DNA of 64,000 bases from Ectobius pallidus. Lineage: Eukaryota; Arthropoda; Insecta; Blattodea; Ectobiidae. The notes below the pieces were generated by a model that was given only the letters and a program-made list of their open reading frames with translations, made no database searches and had not been told where the DNA came from. The position numbers were made by a program, and so were the translations under genes. Positions 12,500-27,400 of the stretch are shown here, one piece after another; positions within the stretch are counted from its first letter, which is position 1; each line of letters starts with the position of its first letter. Location: assembly GCA_964059195.1 (NCBI GenBank), contig CAXKWD010000002.1, positions 169,390,559 through 169,454,558 of the forward strand. The letters run 5' to 3'.

Positions 12500-15400
12500 G
12501 TAAGTGTAATGTCTTATTTCTAACATAGTGACTACACATATCAGTGAATTTATAAACTGGATAGCTCCTAACAATAAATTGTTATTTGCAGCATAGACAT
12601 TTTTCTTTGAAGAGAGCATTAGCTATGTGTATTTTCAAGGGGTTAAAAATGGAACTAACAGTAAAACAAAGCAATCCAAAAGCACAATAAGCATAAAAAT
12701 TATAATGTCACTTTAGCCATAAGGTTGGTATCTTAAGCGTGACTCTGGTACCTGTAGCCAAAAATTGTTTAAAAGCATAATTTCAGAAAGTAAAACATGA
12801 ATCTTAATATAGGAAATGAAGTTTGAATAATCTCAATTCTGAAAAATATTAGGCTACCCTAAAAATCTCAATTAATCTGAAGTCGACAATATTATTTTGT
12901 TTATAGAATATATGAATCATTTACATCAGTCATTAATAATTAACATTTCCTATCAACAATGGCCAATTTGCATCTTTCTATAGGTTTTATAGATTTGAGG
13001 AAAAAATGCCCCCAAAATTGAAACAAAGGTAGTACGGTAATACAAGTTATCATTTGCCAAAATTGTCAAGCAAAAGTTTCTATTGGTGACAGTACGAATG
13101 AGTTCAATTCACTCCTATTAAATACTACACAAAACTATGACGAAAAAAATATAAATGCAGTATGAAGAGTTACATTTTTTAAATGTCCACCATGCAAAAT
13201 CATGCGAAGAGTGCCGAGTCAATGGTGGCTCATGGCTGGGAAGTTAGGCGAAGAGCTGGTAGGAAATGAAAATATATGTTTACATTCATGCTTATACAAT
13301 TTATAAACACACACTGTATCATAAGCTGGATTCCTAAATAATATACTGATTATTCAAAATTTCTGTAGGATTAAAAAAATATATATATATATATCAAAGT
13401 AAAACTTGAGAGCCTTATTTTATAAATGTGACGTAATATAGTTTTCATTTTAATTATTGGAACTCCAAGCTAGCAAAAAGATGCCCTGAAGATGGTGCAA
13501 ATGCAACAAAAGGTCTAGGCGGTGAATTACAAAATAAATCATAGTTGAGCAATTGGTATCACATTTATTTTATTTCATTGATCGAGCTCAACGGTATTGG
13601 ACATGTATTTTAATAGCCTTAATATGAGTTATATAAAATATTATGTATAATGTTAAATATTCATTCCAATGGTCTTTAAAGAATAAAAAGCACTCAAAAA
13701 GGAAACTTAAGCAATTTTTGTAGATTACCGCTGTATAGTAAAACTAAGATTAAGGGACATGTATTTAATTTTTGTGTCATTATGCCTGAATGCCAGGGAA
13801 TAAGAGCTATGGATAATTTACGGAAATCTCAATACATAAAATGTATGTATGACTATTTACTATTTAGTGTTATATTTGTTAAAAATTTCATAATGCTAGA
13901 ACTTATTTAATTCAACCAATTTTCATTAATTACTCTGAATTTCTGCTCAAGATCTTTATGGCAGAAAGAACCATGCCTCCACTGCTTGCTGTTGGATGCT
14001 TGAGAGTCATGAGTCTCGATCATGCATAAGCTGTGACTTCTCGCTCAAAGTAGCAAGACTAATATGATGTCCTTTACCTCACTCCAACACCTTTCTACTA
14101 AGAAAACAAAGCAAATGATGTTACAGTCGTCATGGCAACCATCCAGTTAAGCTCCATATGGTAGGAGCAAAGTCTGTAGACCAAGTGGAAGGGGTGCTAT
14201 TCAACACCTAGTCAGCCCTGTTGCCAACTTCCATCTCGGGAGCACAAGATCAGTGCTATTTTTTGTGAGAAGTCGGAGATACTCAACAGTAAACAAATGC
14301 TGTGTGCAAGAAAACTGTCTCACATTCACACAAGAGGAAAGCCACAAGAGATTAGCGCACAGTACAAACATAGGGAAAATCATTTCTAGTAAAAACCAAC
14401 ATACTTGATAAGGAAAATAAACTTTAAAAATAAATCCGGTAAGGTAAAAATATTGGTGAAGTGTCACTTCACCTGCTTCCCCTAGTACAGCTCACAAAAA
14501 CACAAGTCTGTAGAAAATAAAAATTCAGATTCAAATTGTACTAATTCTATAAAATGAATCCATACCTCAAGTACAGCGATGTATGGAAAATTCTACAGAG
14601 AATATCAAACAGAAAAGAAAGCGTTCACTTCTGCTAGTATTCCATTTCAGATCTTTTCAAAAGAAATAATTTAAAGAATAGATAATACCTATTATGAAAC
14701 CTTTATTATACATTTTTGAAGGGGAATGGCTATAATAATGTAAAAGTAAGAAAATGTACAAGTAAAAAAAAAAAAAAAAAAAAAAATTATGGTTTCAATT
14801 GGGACTGTACTTTCTTTAAATACTATACTGTACTTTCTTAAATATTAATATAGGCCTATCACCTTAGAGAGTATTGCAAATAATACCCATGGGTTTGTAA
14901 ATGTATGAAGAAACAACACATCTGCCTAACAGTCAACTGTTAGAATAATTTTTTTTTTAACTATTGAGTATGTAGTAGGCCTAAACCAGTAAGAAACTAT
15001 TACTGATGAAAACTGTGCAAAAATAAGATCCAGCAGGTAAAGTCGGCATGTAAAATTTTAGATGATGGAATGGGTAGATATTGTCCATTCATCTTATAAT
15101 CGAATGCAAACATGCAAATAAACAGAAGAAACATGCAATCATTATCTTTATAGTTGAGCCACATTTGGCAGTTTGACAGTCCAAATGATTGTTGCTGTGA
15201 TAGGCAGTAGACTTAGTGACAATGAAATCATTTCAAAAGAGGTATAAAGAAACTTGAGACTAGTCACAGAGAAAAATCTACATGAGTGCCTTATTTCATG
15301 CCTTTTCAAAACCAACTTGAGAACCTACAATTTTCAAAGGTTCCTGAAAACTTGATATTCTGTATTAAAGCCTCTTTTTAATAACATAGGCATACTAGCA

Positions 15401-18400
15401 GACAAAATTTATATAACTAATCATTTTACTTTTGTTTAATATTTACTATGTTTTCATGCAGAATTCAGATCGATCTGAACACGATCCCATTCCAATACAA
15501 TTCCGTTTTCATGTAAAACTTTCGATCCGATATTGAAAACAATGTTTCCGAGAGAACGAACAGAATGCGCTAGTCTCACATTCCACGACCAATGAAACTC
15601 TTCTCGCCACACACAAGAATATCACGAGGACATTGAGGACCAATGAAATGTCTGATTAGCGTATTGAGATCGAACTGAATACGGGTAGTGTTTTCATGGC
15701 GTTTCGAAACGATCTCAGTCCGATCTGATCCTACTTTTTAGGGGGATTGACCTTGAGACTCAGATCGATCTGAGTTCCCGTTTTCATGACAATTTCAATC
15801 CGGTAAGAGGATTCAGATCGATCTGAATTCTGCATGAAAACGTACTAATTAGTTGGCTCGGAATATGGGTCTAGAGTGTAGCATTTTTAATTATATTTTA
15901 TTTATTTTTCCTAAAAAATGTTAACAAATAAACTTGAAATAATCCAGAAATCTCCTGCCTACCTCCCACATATTTTCAAGAACCTGAAAGTGTTAAAATG
16001 TAGGCTATTATGTGAATTTAATTGTTACTTTTATTATCTGTACTTAAAAGATTTGTCATAGGGACACAGAATAACAAAAAGTACATTTATATTTAAAATT
16101 CTTTTGAAGCTTACAATTAAAACTAAACAATGTCTTGTAATAAAAATCCTATTAATTAATAAAGTACATATAAATTATTTCTCAAAATGCCACTCAACAT
16201 ATGATTGCTCTTTTGAATCTACTTCAAAATCAATAAATGGGTTTCATTTAGGTCTTTCTCTTAACAGTTGTGTCATTCCACACAAAACAGTAAGTAAAAA
16301 ACCCTCATGCTCACAATTTTTTTTCATTTTAATATATTTTCATTCTAAAGCCTTAGAACTAATAACTTTGATGACATGGTGTTCAAAGTATTTGCCTATT
16401 TGCATTAACCCCTTTTTGTATTTATTTTTTCCTGACTTCACCAAAGTTCAAATTATCTTTTCGAAGACATGATTGTAAACAAAAATATACTATTTTTTAA
16501 TTCTTCAGTACAAATTTAACATAAAAAAACATATTCAATCAGAAAATGTATTAAATATATTTACAATAATGATAATAACAAAATGGACCTCTTAATTAGT
16601 TTGAAACTTTTAAAGGAATAGTAATAGTGAATATTATGCATCCTGTAAAAGTTTCATAATGGAATCTAGAAAAATGAGCTTTATGTATGTCTTCATTCTG
16701 ACAGATATTCAAACCCGCAACACACTTGGTGTCATGACTGCAGGGAAGATCTCTCCACCCTGCATGGCTGTGAATGTGTTGTTCCCGTGATAAAGTGGTG
16801 TTGATACCATACACAATATATAACAGACGATTTTGAACTTAAGCGCAAAACTCACAGTTGAACAACTCGTATGTTTTTGAAGGGTCTGTCGTCAATTTTA
16901 AATGGCAGTTTAAGCAAGTGTTTGTCTCGTAGTGAACAAAGTATCATGTATAAAAAAGATCTGATTTCCCAATATAAATACCATATTTATTTAATTTGTT
17001 GCCAGTTTTCATAGTTATTCAAGATGAATATCCTTAAAAAGTTATTTACATTTTAAAATATGAATATCTCTTTTTAAAAAGATATACATTTTATTTTACT
17101 GCCACGAAGCATGTGCTTTAAATTAATACCCCCAACTTAACACCCCTGGCATTTCATGCATCACTATAGCTAAACGACCAATCATATTACTTTCATAAAT
17201 GACATCTCACTTTTCACAACTTAAATTTTTACATCACTATCACCTTAGAGAAGGCAAAGGGAAACAACGAGTCTCTTACCTAGTACAGGTTACAAACATA
17301 AAGCCTACATAGTCTGTTCAAAAGGTATTGAACATTAGCTTCTTTAGTACGGTACTAATGATCATGTGGGTGTGAGAACTGTGAAGTGCTTGATTTTTTA
17401 TTTTCTTGCAACACTATCTGTTGCATTAGTAACAGCCTGAAAGTGGTGCGGTGTAATGCACAAGTGGTCATCACATTGTTATCTTCTTTAAGATGACAAA
17501 ATGCTTGAAGCATCCTGTAACAAGTTTCCATGAATCTGGGTATACCCAGGAGCATTGTTAGAGGGGGACATGTCAAAATAATAGTAATAAAATAGCTATA
17601 AGTTGAGTTAATCTATGAATAAAGTTCTGGGAAATGAAAATACAGGAAATAAAATTGGTCCTTTTGAGTAATAACTTCAACCAATAGGAAATACATTTTT
17701 GTGTTTGTATGATTTACTAGTCGGCCGCGGTGGTCTAGAGGTAGCGTGCCCGCCTCTAGATCCGCAGGGCGCGGGATCAAACCTGGCAGCGGTCGATGGA
17801 TTTTTCAGGACGTAAAAATCCTGGGCAGGGAGTCCTCCGGGAGGGACTTTAAGCTGTCATAGATTTACGGCACGTAAAAGAACTCCAAGCCTAAATTAGA
17901 GCCTCTGGACAAAATTTCTCGGTCCTTTCATGTCCAAGAAATACTTACTTTCCAGAGGGGGGTTGCGAGGCGATGGGCTTACCACCTGTCCCTCTACCCT
18001 CTCTCGGAAAATAAGCATATCAAAATTAGTATAGGTAATGAAACCTCCGCTTGGAGGCCCCTTCGCCCCACCTGGGGATCATAGGGTACCAGATACAGAT
18101 ACAGATACAGATGATTTACTGACTAATATATGCTCTAGTATTTAACTCAATGGGATATGTAAGCCTACTTGCCTAAAATGACGCATTTCAATTTACAGTT
18201 GCAAGTGCTGATGACCTCCTCAAGACAGCATCATGTCCTTATATTTCTCCAGAAGTTGGGGATGATATGGACTTGAACTTAAGCGATGAAAAAGATATAT
18301 TTCAAGCAATTCATCATGCAGCAGCAGTAAGTCAACCAATTACAGCATTCTCCTTGTACTCTTTACTAAGTTTACATGATATTCTTAGATTGGTTGAACT

Positions 18401-21400
18401 CAGTGAATTCCATAATACCTAGCCTGTATGCAAGCTTGTGTTTCATATAAAATTGATTTGAATCCCAAAAATGTATTATGGTTTATCCATTTAATGGTAG
18501 TACCACTAGTACCAGCAGAAACAAAAATATCTGTGATGATGAATAGTATTTCATAAATTGGATGTTATTAAGACTCCACACAGTGGTGTTTGAATTACCA
18601 AATCACCTATGTTCTTAAAAAATGTATGTGCTATTCAAAGTTAATTATTTCATTCATAATGATTCTGTAATTTAGTACAGTGTGTCTCATGTACGAGTTG
18701 GCTGGTCATGTTGGGATCTGCTTTTACTCCTGAGTGAGCAGGTGAAATTTCTGTGAAAATGAAACTGATAATGGTGTAATGATTAAGGTTCTTGCAGTTG
18801 CAAATGAAAATAACATCAGGTAAACTGATATATCAAAGTGCCAGAATGCTTTTGTTTATTCAGTGAAAATTGCAATTATGCAGAAAAGAAGTTATTTTTG
18901 TAATAGATTTCCAAGTTAAGCTCCAGATAAATTCACTAAGCAGGGCTTATGCAAGAACAAAGGTCTACAGTTTGATACTTAACATTAATTCATACTCGTA
19001 TACACTGATATAAGAAATTCTTAAAATATGCCGACATTTCACTAAATGCACTGGCAATAATATCATCATCATCATCTTCATCTTCATCATCATCATCATC
19101 TTCTTCTTCTTCTTCTTCTTCTTCTTCTTCTTCTTCTTCTTCTTCTTCATAACTTAGGCCTGTTGGCCTGTTCCATCTCCAAAAAATTGATCCCGCCATC
19201 ATTTCCTAGGTCTGACTAGAGATCTCGTTCCTTGTGGATTGTAAGTACAGTGAGTCCCACGCATCAGTTGGCCAATGACGCAGGTTTCTGTGTCGTGGTG
19301 GGCACAGCTCCAACTCCCGAGCGATCAGGTGAAATTTCTACACTAATAAAGCCGCGATCGGTGTAATGATTCAGGTTCTCACATTTACCATTAAAATTAC
19401 AATGAAAATAACCACGTACCTCACCACAAGAGATGTTGGAAAAGTTCTCTTCTTGCATATGCATGACACTGGTACCTTTTTAGGGAATTTTCTTTCATGC
19501 GCGTAAGTTCAGCTTCTGAGATAGAGCTAATTTCTCTTGTGATACTGTCTTTAAGTTCTTCTACCAATAGCCGATGTGACTATTATTTATGGGGGAACTT
19601 GAAAAATAAGGTGTATAGGTCAATTCCCCACACATTAGAACGTTAGAAGAGAAATTAACTCTATCTCGGAAGCTGAACTTTTGCGCGTGAAAGAAAATTC
19701 CCTAAAAAGGTGCCAGTGCTGTGCGTATGCAAGAGGAAAACATTTCTAACATCTCTTGTGATGAGGTACGTGGTTATTTTCATTGTAATTTTAACTGTAT
19801 TTCTGAGAACCTGAATCATTACACTGATCGCGGCTTTATTAGCGTAGATATTTCACCCGATCGCCCGGGACTTGGAGCTGTCTGCCATGACACAGAAACC
19901 CACGTCATTGGCCAACTCTTGTGTGGGACTCACTGTATATGCGGCTTTTATTATGGTTCCATCTGACATTCGGTTGATATGCTCCAGTCATCTATCTTGA
20001 TATCCTTTCACTATTTCCAAAATATTCTGTATTCTTAGTTCAGCCCTTATTTCTTCATTCCTTTTATATCTAAAAGTGTATAACCTGCCACGAAGCTTAA
20101 AAATTTCATCTCCGCAGCTTCTATTCTCCTTTCATCTTTCTTTTTTAATATCCAGTTTTCGGTGCCATATAAAAGTGCAGGTAAGGCCATAACTTTATAA
20201 AATTTTAGAAGTGTTTCTTTTCTTACATTTTTACCTAATGTTTGCTATATGGTTCCACAGAAATAGTAAAATGAGTTAAGTCTTACTGTTCTTCACATAG
20301 CTTATGTTATAATCCAGGTATTTAAATGTATTTATCTGTTCTATAATTTTATCATTTACTACAATTTTTGTTCTTACATGCTGGGGTCTTATAAATGTCA
20401 TTGTTTTTGTCTTTTCCACTGATGTATTCTTATTAAAATGTTTGGACATCTCGTTTAATTTATTAACGGCTAATTGCATATCTTTTTCACTTTGGCTTAT
20501 TATTACTTGGTCATCTGCAAATAAGATAGTTGTAAAATTTACATTGTCAATTATAAAATGTCAATGTTATCTAATCAATTCCTTATCATTTCTAAACTAA
20601 ACTAAACTCTGTGGCGCTACTTCCCTGAAGGGACAAGGCCTACCACCCGACCGCTGCATCACCTACCTATAGGCAGATGGCAGGATTGGGGGGCATGTGG
20701 TCAGCATGCCGACACCCATGCCCGTTAATGGTGGTTTCCATGACCGGAGCCACTACTTCTCTATCAAGTAGCTCCTCAATTTGAATCACAAGGCTGAGTG
20801 CACCCCTACCAGACCTCCCTACCTCAGAAAAATCTGAGGAGGTACTGGGGATCGAACCTGGGCCGATGGATCCGTAGTCAGCGATGCTAACCACAAGACC
20901 ACACCGGCGGTCATCATTTCATCCATGTAAATATTAAAAAGTACGGCTGAAAGAGGACACCCTTGTCTAGCTCCTGTATTAATTTCAACCATTTTTTTTT
21001 TTTAATTTGGTATTTTGATCTGAATTTTATTCTTTTTTACCCGTATATAGGCTCTGTATAGCTCTAATGAGATGTGGAGGGGTACTGATCTGTTAGAAAA
21101 TATTTCCTATGGTAAGTTCCTGTGTACTCTATCAAATGCTTTTTCGTAATCTATAAATGTAAGATAAGTTGGCAAATTAAATTCACAACACTTTTCAATA
21201 ATTCGGGTGATAGTAAATATGCAGTCAGTACAAGATTTTCCATTTCTAAAACCATGTTGTACATTTAGTAACATAGTGTTACTGGATTTAGCCTGTAATG
21301 GATAGTATACTGGATAAAACATCTCAACAATCTTATCCCTCGATAATTCTCACACTTTGTCCTGCCTCCTTTTTTATACAACTTGTATATTTGGGCTATA

Positions 21401-24400
21401 TTCCATTCTTCTGGTATATGACCACTTTGCCAACATATTTTCATAAACTCCAGCATTCTTTCTTTCATACATTGAGGTGCATATTTAATTAATTCAATAT
21501 TAATTTCATCATATCCTGGAGTTTTTTTTATTTTTACTCAAAGCTATTGCTTCTGTTAGTTCAGCTAAAGTGAGGGAGGTCAACATATCCATTACTTTCT
21601 ATCATTTTTGTATCTATAATTCCTTTACTATCGAAACTATCCATAATTACAATACTAGGCACAAAACCAACCTGTCTATCCCTTCTCATAACACATCATT
21701 ATTCCAGAAGGGAGTAAAATATACTGGAATCAACCTGTTCAACAAACTACCTCACCATTTGAAAAATATACGTTGTGCAAATAAATTTAAGAGATCACTA
21801 AAATGTTTTTTTAGTAATGCATGTCTTTATAGTATTGAGGAATACTGCAATCATGTCTGTGTTAGTCACGAAGCTATACACAAACAACTCCATCAAAGGC
21901 TCATCAATTAAATACCTAATGTTCTACGTTTTATATTATCATGTAGCCTATTATTTGGTAGATTATTTTTAGGTTATTGTATTATTTTGTATTGTAGGCC
22001 TACTATGTTTATTACTCAAATCTACACCGTTGGCTTAGCATTTATCTCATTTATTACATGCAATATTGACATGTCCCATATCAATGTATATTGATCTCAC
22101 AGTACGTAAATAAATAAATAAATAAATACTAGTAGCCTACACAGCTTTTCATAGTATTGCAGCCATTGATTCTATGATATGGTATTTTCATTCATTCATT
22201 CATTCAATAGCTAAAGGCTAAATGTTAATTTGCACAAGTAAGTTATTGTTTTGGTCCCGAGAATTAAAGTGAAGGCATATGCATTTGTCGACATTAATTA
22301 AAAGCATATTTTCTTTAAGCCAACGTTATTGTTAACTTCATTCACTTTAATTTGAAGTGAGTTAATACACTGCTCCATATCACTCCATTTCATCCTTAAA
22401 ATGTTTCAGATTTTTTTATTCAACTGCAAATACATGTGAATATCACTCTGTGGATAGCATGGATTAAATAGTTGATAGCAAGTTACAATACAGTAGCTCT
22501 ACATCCATTCTCTCCATATACTGTATCATTTGTATGCCAATTTGATAATAATATGTTAATATTTAGTTTGAAAGCCACGAGGTTAAATTTTTAGATGTTA
22601 TTCAAGCGAAATTTTCAAGACCTTTAGTGCCTTTTTTAATTCTAGTGCCTAACATCTGGTCTCCAAGAATAACAAATATAGTAGAAATCTGTAAAATTGT
22701 ATCAATCTGAAAACAGAGAGAGATGTTTCATTAAGTATTGCAGTGTTTCTTCAATGATTTGTTAAAATTTCAATTAATTCTTCATTTCAGAATTCTGTGC
22801 AACATTAAGTACCGGTACACCCTTGGGGGGGGGGGGGGGGAAAGAAAGAAAGAAAGAAAGAAAGAAAGAAAAAAAACTGACCAGGCTTCAGACCAAACTG
22901 GTAGAGTTCTGGTGCATTCGTCAGAGTATGATAAGACAATCTGTTCTTTCATGAATGTTTTCAATGCTCCACTGCCATAGCTATGAATGAATGAATTTAG
23001 CCTCTATGTCCCATGAAGGGCTAGGGCCTCCTACAAGAGGGGAAGCTCAGGTAGGTAAAGTCCACGTGGTGAGCTATTTCACACGAACGGTGCTTTGTAC
23101 AGTCACTTTGCAGTTCTTAAAGTTTGTTCCTTTAGTTCGGTATAAGGTTGTTCACTTGCTGCCTCCACTCGTTTCTGTTGCGAGAGATGGTCGACCAGTT
23201 CACACCCAGTTTTTGTTGGAAGGTGTCTGCCCATCTTCTCCTCGGCCTGCCTGGTGTTCTCATGCCTATGTAAGGGTCCCACATAGTGGTTTCCTGCGCC
23301 CATCTGCCTTGCTGCTGTCTTGCTATGTGACCTCCCCACTTCCACTTTGTCCTGAGGGCTTGTTGTGCGATGCTCTTTGAAGCTGTGATTTTCTGCAATG
23401 CCCTGTTGGAGACTCTGTCTTTCAGTGTGATGCCAATTATCTTCCTCTCCATTTTTCGTTCGCATGTTTCGATACTTGTTTTTTGTCGCTCTCTGAGGGC
23501 CCAGGTTTGGCAGCCATATGTTAGAACTGGGAAGATGCAAGAGTTGAGGACCTCTAGTCTGAGCTTCCGGCTTATGGAGTTGTTGAGTAGGATGTATTTC
23601 AATGACCAGAAGGCTTTCCAGGACTGTGTTATCCTCCTATGTATTTCTTTCTCCGTTCCTTGATTTAGTGAGACAGTTTGCCCTAGGTAGATGTACTCAT
23701 CCACACTTTCTATCTCTGTACCTTGGACTGTGATGGGTGTGGTAGGAGAGCTATATCAAGTGCTTCTAACAAGGAGTGATCATTACTTCTTCAACATAGT
23801 GTGGGCTCTAGCATTGTCGTCCAGTATTTGGAAGGATCAAAGTTAAAATCTAGGACCAAACTTTTTTTATTCTCATTTCTCTTGTGTCTGATAATATAAG
23901 TATTATGAAATATTTAACAGAAAGTTTGTTATTGTTATGATTATTGTTGTTATTATTGTTGTTAGTATTGCTATTATTATTCTTATTATTATTGTTATTA
24001 TTGTTGTTATTATTATTATTACCTACAGCGGTTCGGTGGAAATGATGGTTGCCTGGGCGCCACAGTATAATGCATATACTGAATATTTCTGATTTGTTGA
24101 ACCCGCCTCCGGTCTGCCAGTCGATCGTTGAGCACTTCCCTCTAGCTTCAGGGTAGGAAGCGAAGAACACCTTAATATTATTGCTTGAATAATAATGCAG
24201 TTTCTTTGAACACTGAAGGAATATTCTGTTTATTCAAAACGTTGGAAATACAAGTCCAGTCATTGACAATAATTACAAAATTTGTTTGTGAATAATTAAT
24301 ATTGTTGCAAGTTCTCGGTAGATCGTTACTAGTGATACAATTGCTGCCGTATATGATTTTGACTAATCGCGATTGAAAGTAAGAATCCTTCTAAGTCGAT

Positions 24401-27400
24401 TAATTCCACAGCTAAAATTTTATAAGTCCAATTAATTCTGTGGGCACGCGGCCTCAAAGATAAGTAGAGTGATTGATGTAGGCACGCGGCCTCGACGCAG
24501 AGTGATTTTGACTGTTCTAGGCACGGGGCCTTGAAGTAGAGTCCTGTTGACTGCTCTAGGCACGGGGCCTTGAAGTAGAGTTGAATATGACTGTTATAGG
24601 CGCGGGGCCTTGAAGTAGAGTCGAATATGACTGTTATAGGCGCGGGGCCTTGAAGTAGAGTCGAATATGACTGTTATAGGCGCGGGGCCTTGAAGTAGAG
24701 TGATTTTACAGTGCCACGTTAGGCCTAAGGAAAACATTCTTGGACCAACATTTATCCCTACTCTTCTTAATTATTATTCGTGAATCCCGGCACGTGGTAC
24801 TATAGACCAGTTCTTATTGGCAAATCTCCCGACCAATAATAATATGTTAGTTTCCCACGGAAATCAATTGGATTTTCCCTTATTCTCAAAACCCACAACT
24901 TAGCGTCTCGGATTTCTAAGAAGGTTCGGACAGCGTGTTGTATCAGTAGCAACATCAGAAGCTAGGCTTAAACACAATAGCCGACTTCTTAGAATTACTT
25001 AAGTGGATCAGTACCCTCTGTGATAAGATCTTGGGAGATTCCCGATACATTGTACCTGAGTACTGCATTGCCTTATCTCGCACCCGCTAGGTCTGCTAGG
25101 GAAATTCCCAGCTTCTCCGTCTATTCACTGCAATCTCATTTTAATAGTTATTTAAAATGATGTTGTTAAACTTTTTACCTTTGCCTTCTTTCTAGTTAAT
25201 GATATTTATAATGAATGTTCCGTCTTTTCACGGTCATTTTAAGACCAAACACGGGCTATGAGATTTTATGATTTTAGTTTGAATAAATTTGGGCAATTAA
25301 TCTGTCATTTATTATACTTAATTTGGTTATCTTGTTTATTTCTTTTTACCGAAGTATCTGAACTGCAATATATGCCCCAGTCTATTAAGACAGGAATCAT
25401 CATAGCCTATGATTGACTTACTGGCTGAATATACTGCATCTCTCCACAAAATATTATACCTTATTTTCCTCCAGTGTTGCAACTATCTTAAACAAATACA
25501 TAACTAATTTAATTCCTATCTTGACACGAGACTTCACCTTAAATCCTGTCCCACATGTACAAGTTTTCTGAACCTATCACATTCATGCATTCATACATCT
25601 TGCGGTTTTCTGTAGTGTTACGTTGTTTGTACGTATTATTTGGTTTATTGCACGACCAAGACATTACAACAAAATTTTACGTAAACACCATAAATTTACC
25701 GATATACCCTCGTGAGACCATGAAAATTAAGCTCAAGCAGTTCTCACTGAAATTTTACAAAATATATTGAATGCATAAAAAAAACAAAAACACTTTTTTT
25801 TTTTATATTGAGACTTTGACAAGGTCGATCAAGCAGTTCTCACTACACCTACACTATATTATAAAGAAGGCATAAAAACACTTTTTCATGAGGCTTTGAC
25901 AAGGTCGATCAATCAGTTCTCACTACTATTACACTACATTATAAAGAATGCATAAAAACACTTTTTTTTTATGACAAGGGCGCTCATTCAGCCCTCACCA
26001 CAATTTCAATACAATATATTGCAATGCAAAATACACACGTATATTTTACTCTCATTCATACCCATTCCTCTAATCCTAAACCTATGTGGAACTGATAACC
26101 TATCATGCCAGTAGCTATTTTACCGCGTAAAATATACATTACAGGTTATAGGCCTACATTACTCCAGCTCAGTACAATGCCTTTCGGTTATTCTGCCCTG
26201 AAATATGGTCTAATGAAGCTGCCTTCTTTAGTGATTTTTCTTCATTATTAGGTCTCTCTAATCCTCGTAATCCCCCAATCTGTGGGACGTCATTTCGACC
26301 CTCAACTGCATCTTCTAATCGTTTAAAAGGCCTATTTTGCTTTAGATTTATTTCGTCATTTCTGTGACGGACACCCTCCAGAGCATAACTGTTATTTCCC
26401 ATGCCACGCGTCTGGCTCGTGTCATTTATTGCTTCATCTGTGGCTACTCGGTATGCCGCCTCACTGACCCAATTTCTTTCACTTTCAATGTCAATGCTCC
26501 CCTGGCTTCCTGGAATTCGATCATCTTCTTCATTCTGCGAATTTTTCATCGGCATCCTCCCATGAAATCGAATATTATTTTCATGCCTGACCTGAGGCCT
26601 ATTTTCTTGATTATTGCCTCTTCTATTCCGGTTCCTATTGTTCATATAATTGTTATTATTATAAGTGGGTCCCCTGTTCGATTCTCTACTTCTTTTGCAG
26701 TACTCTTGGTCCCATTTCCCTCTATCATTTGTCGAGCCTCTTCTCGTGTCTTGACTTTCCTGCGTAACTTCGGTATTTTCATAATACTCTTCCCCGTTTC
26801 TTTCTACTTCAAATCTTGATAGCAATTCTAAGGCCTTGCTGTAACTTTGGGGACAAGCTACTATAAGCAGATTGCATATTTCCGGCTGAAAATGTCTCCG
26901 TACAATCTGGATCGCTACATCTTCCGGCATATCTGGATCTAATTGTTTCAATAGGCCTATTACCCTTAGGAAATGGTCCGATAGAGAGACGTTGCCCCTA
27001 GGCGAATATCTTCCATTATAGACTTCATTTCTAGCTAATGCTCTCTTCTTCTCTCCCCAATATCTTTCTAGGAACAGCTGTTTAAAATTCTCATAATTAC
27101 CGTCCGGTTGTACTATTATTTCAAACCACTTTTTGGCTTTTCCATCTAAAGCTCTACCGATAATCAACATTTTGTACTGAGATGGAATAGATTTTAAAAT
27201 AAAATATTCCTCAAGATCTCTCAAAAAACTATGAGGACTCGTATTGCTCTCATCGAAGTTAGGAAGCGTAATGTCGTTCCCTATCAGTCTCCCTATATCT
27301 ATTCTATTATCGATAGCTACAGGCATGCTAGTGGCTACCGTCTCGTGTAATGTATTACAGAATTCCTTCCTAGTACTGAGTGTATTATGTGTATTTTCCA

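Noticed and set aside
18965..19202. Lys-rich and Asp/Glu-rich proteins
   Set aside because: These frames are translations of the CTT/CAT microsatellite.
24442..24703. CRISPR-like array of about 38-bp repeats
   Set aside because: Units are directly adjacent with no unique spacers, there are no cas genes, and the array lies in an LTR of a eukaryotic element.
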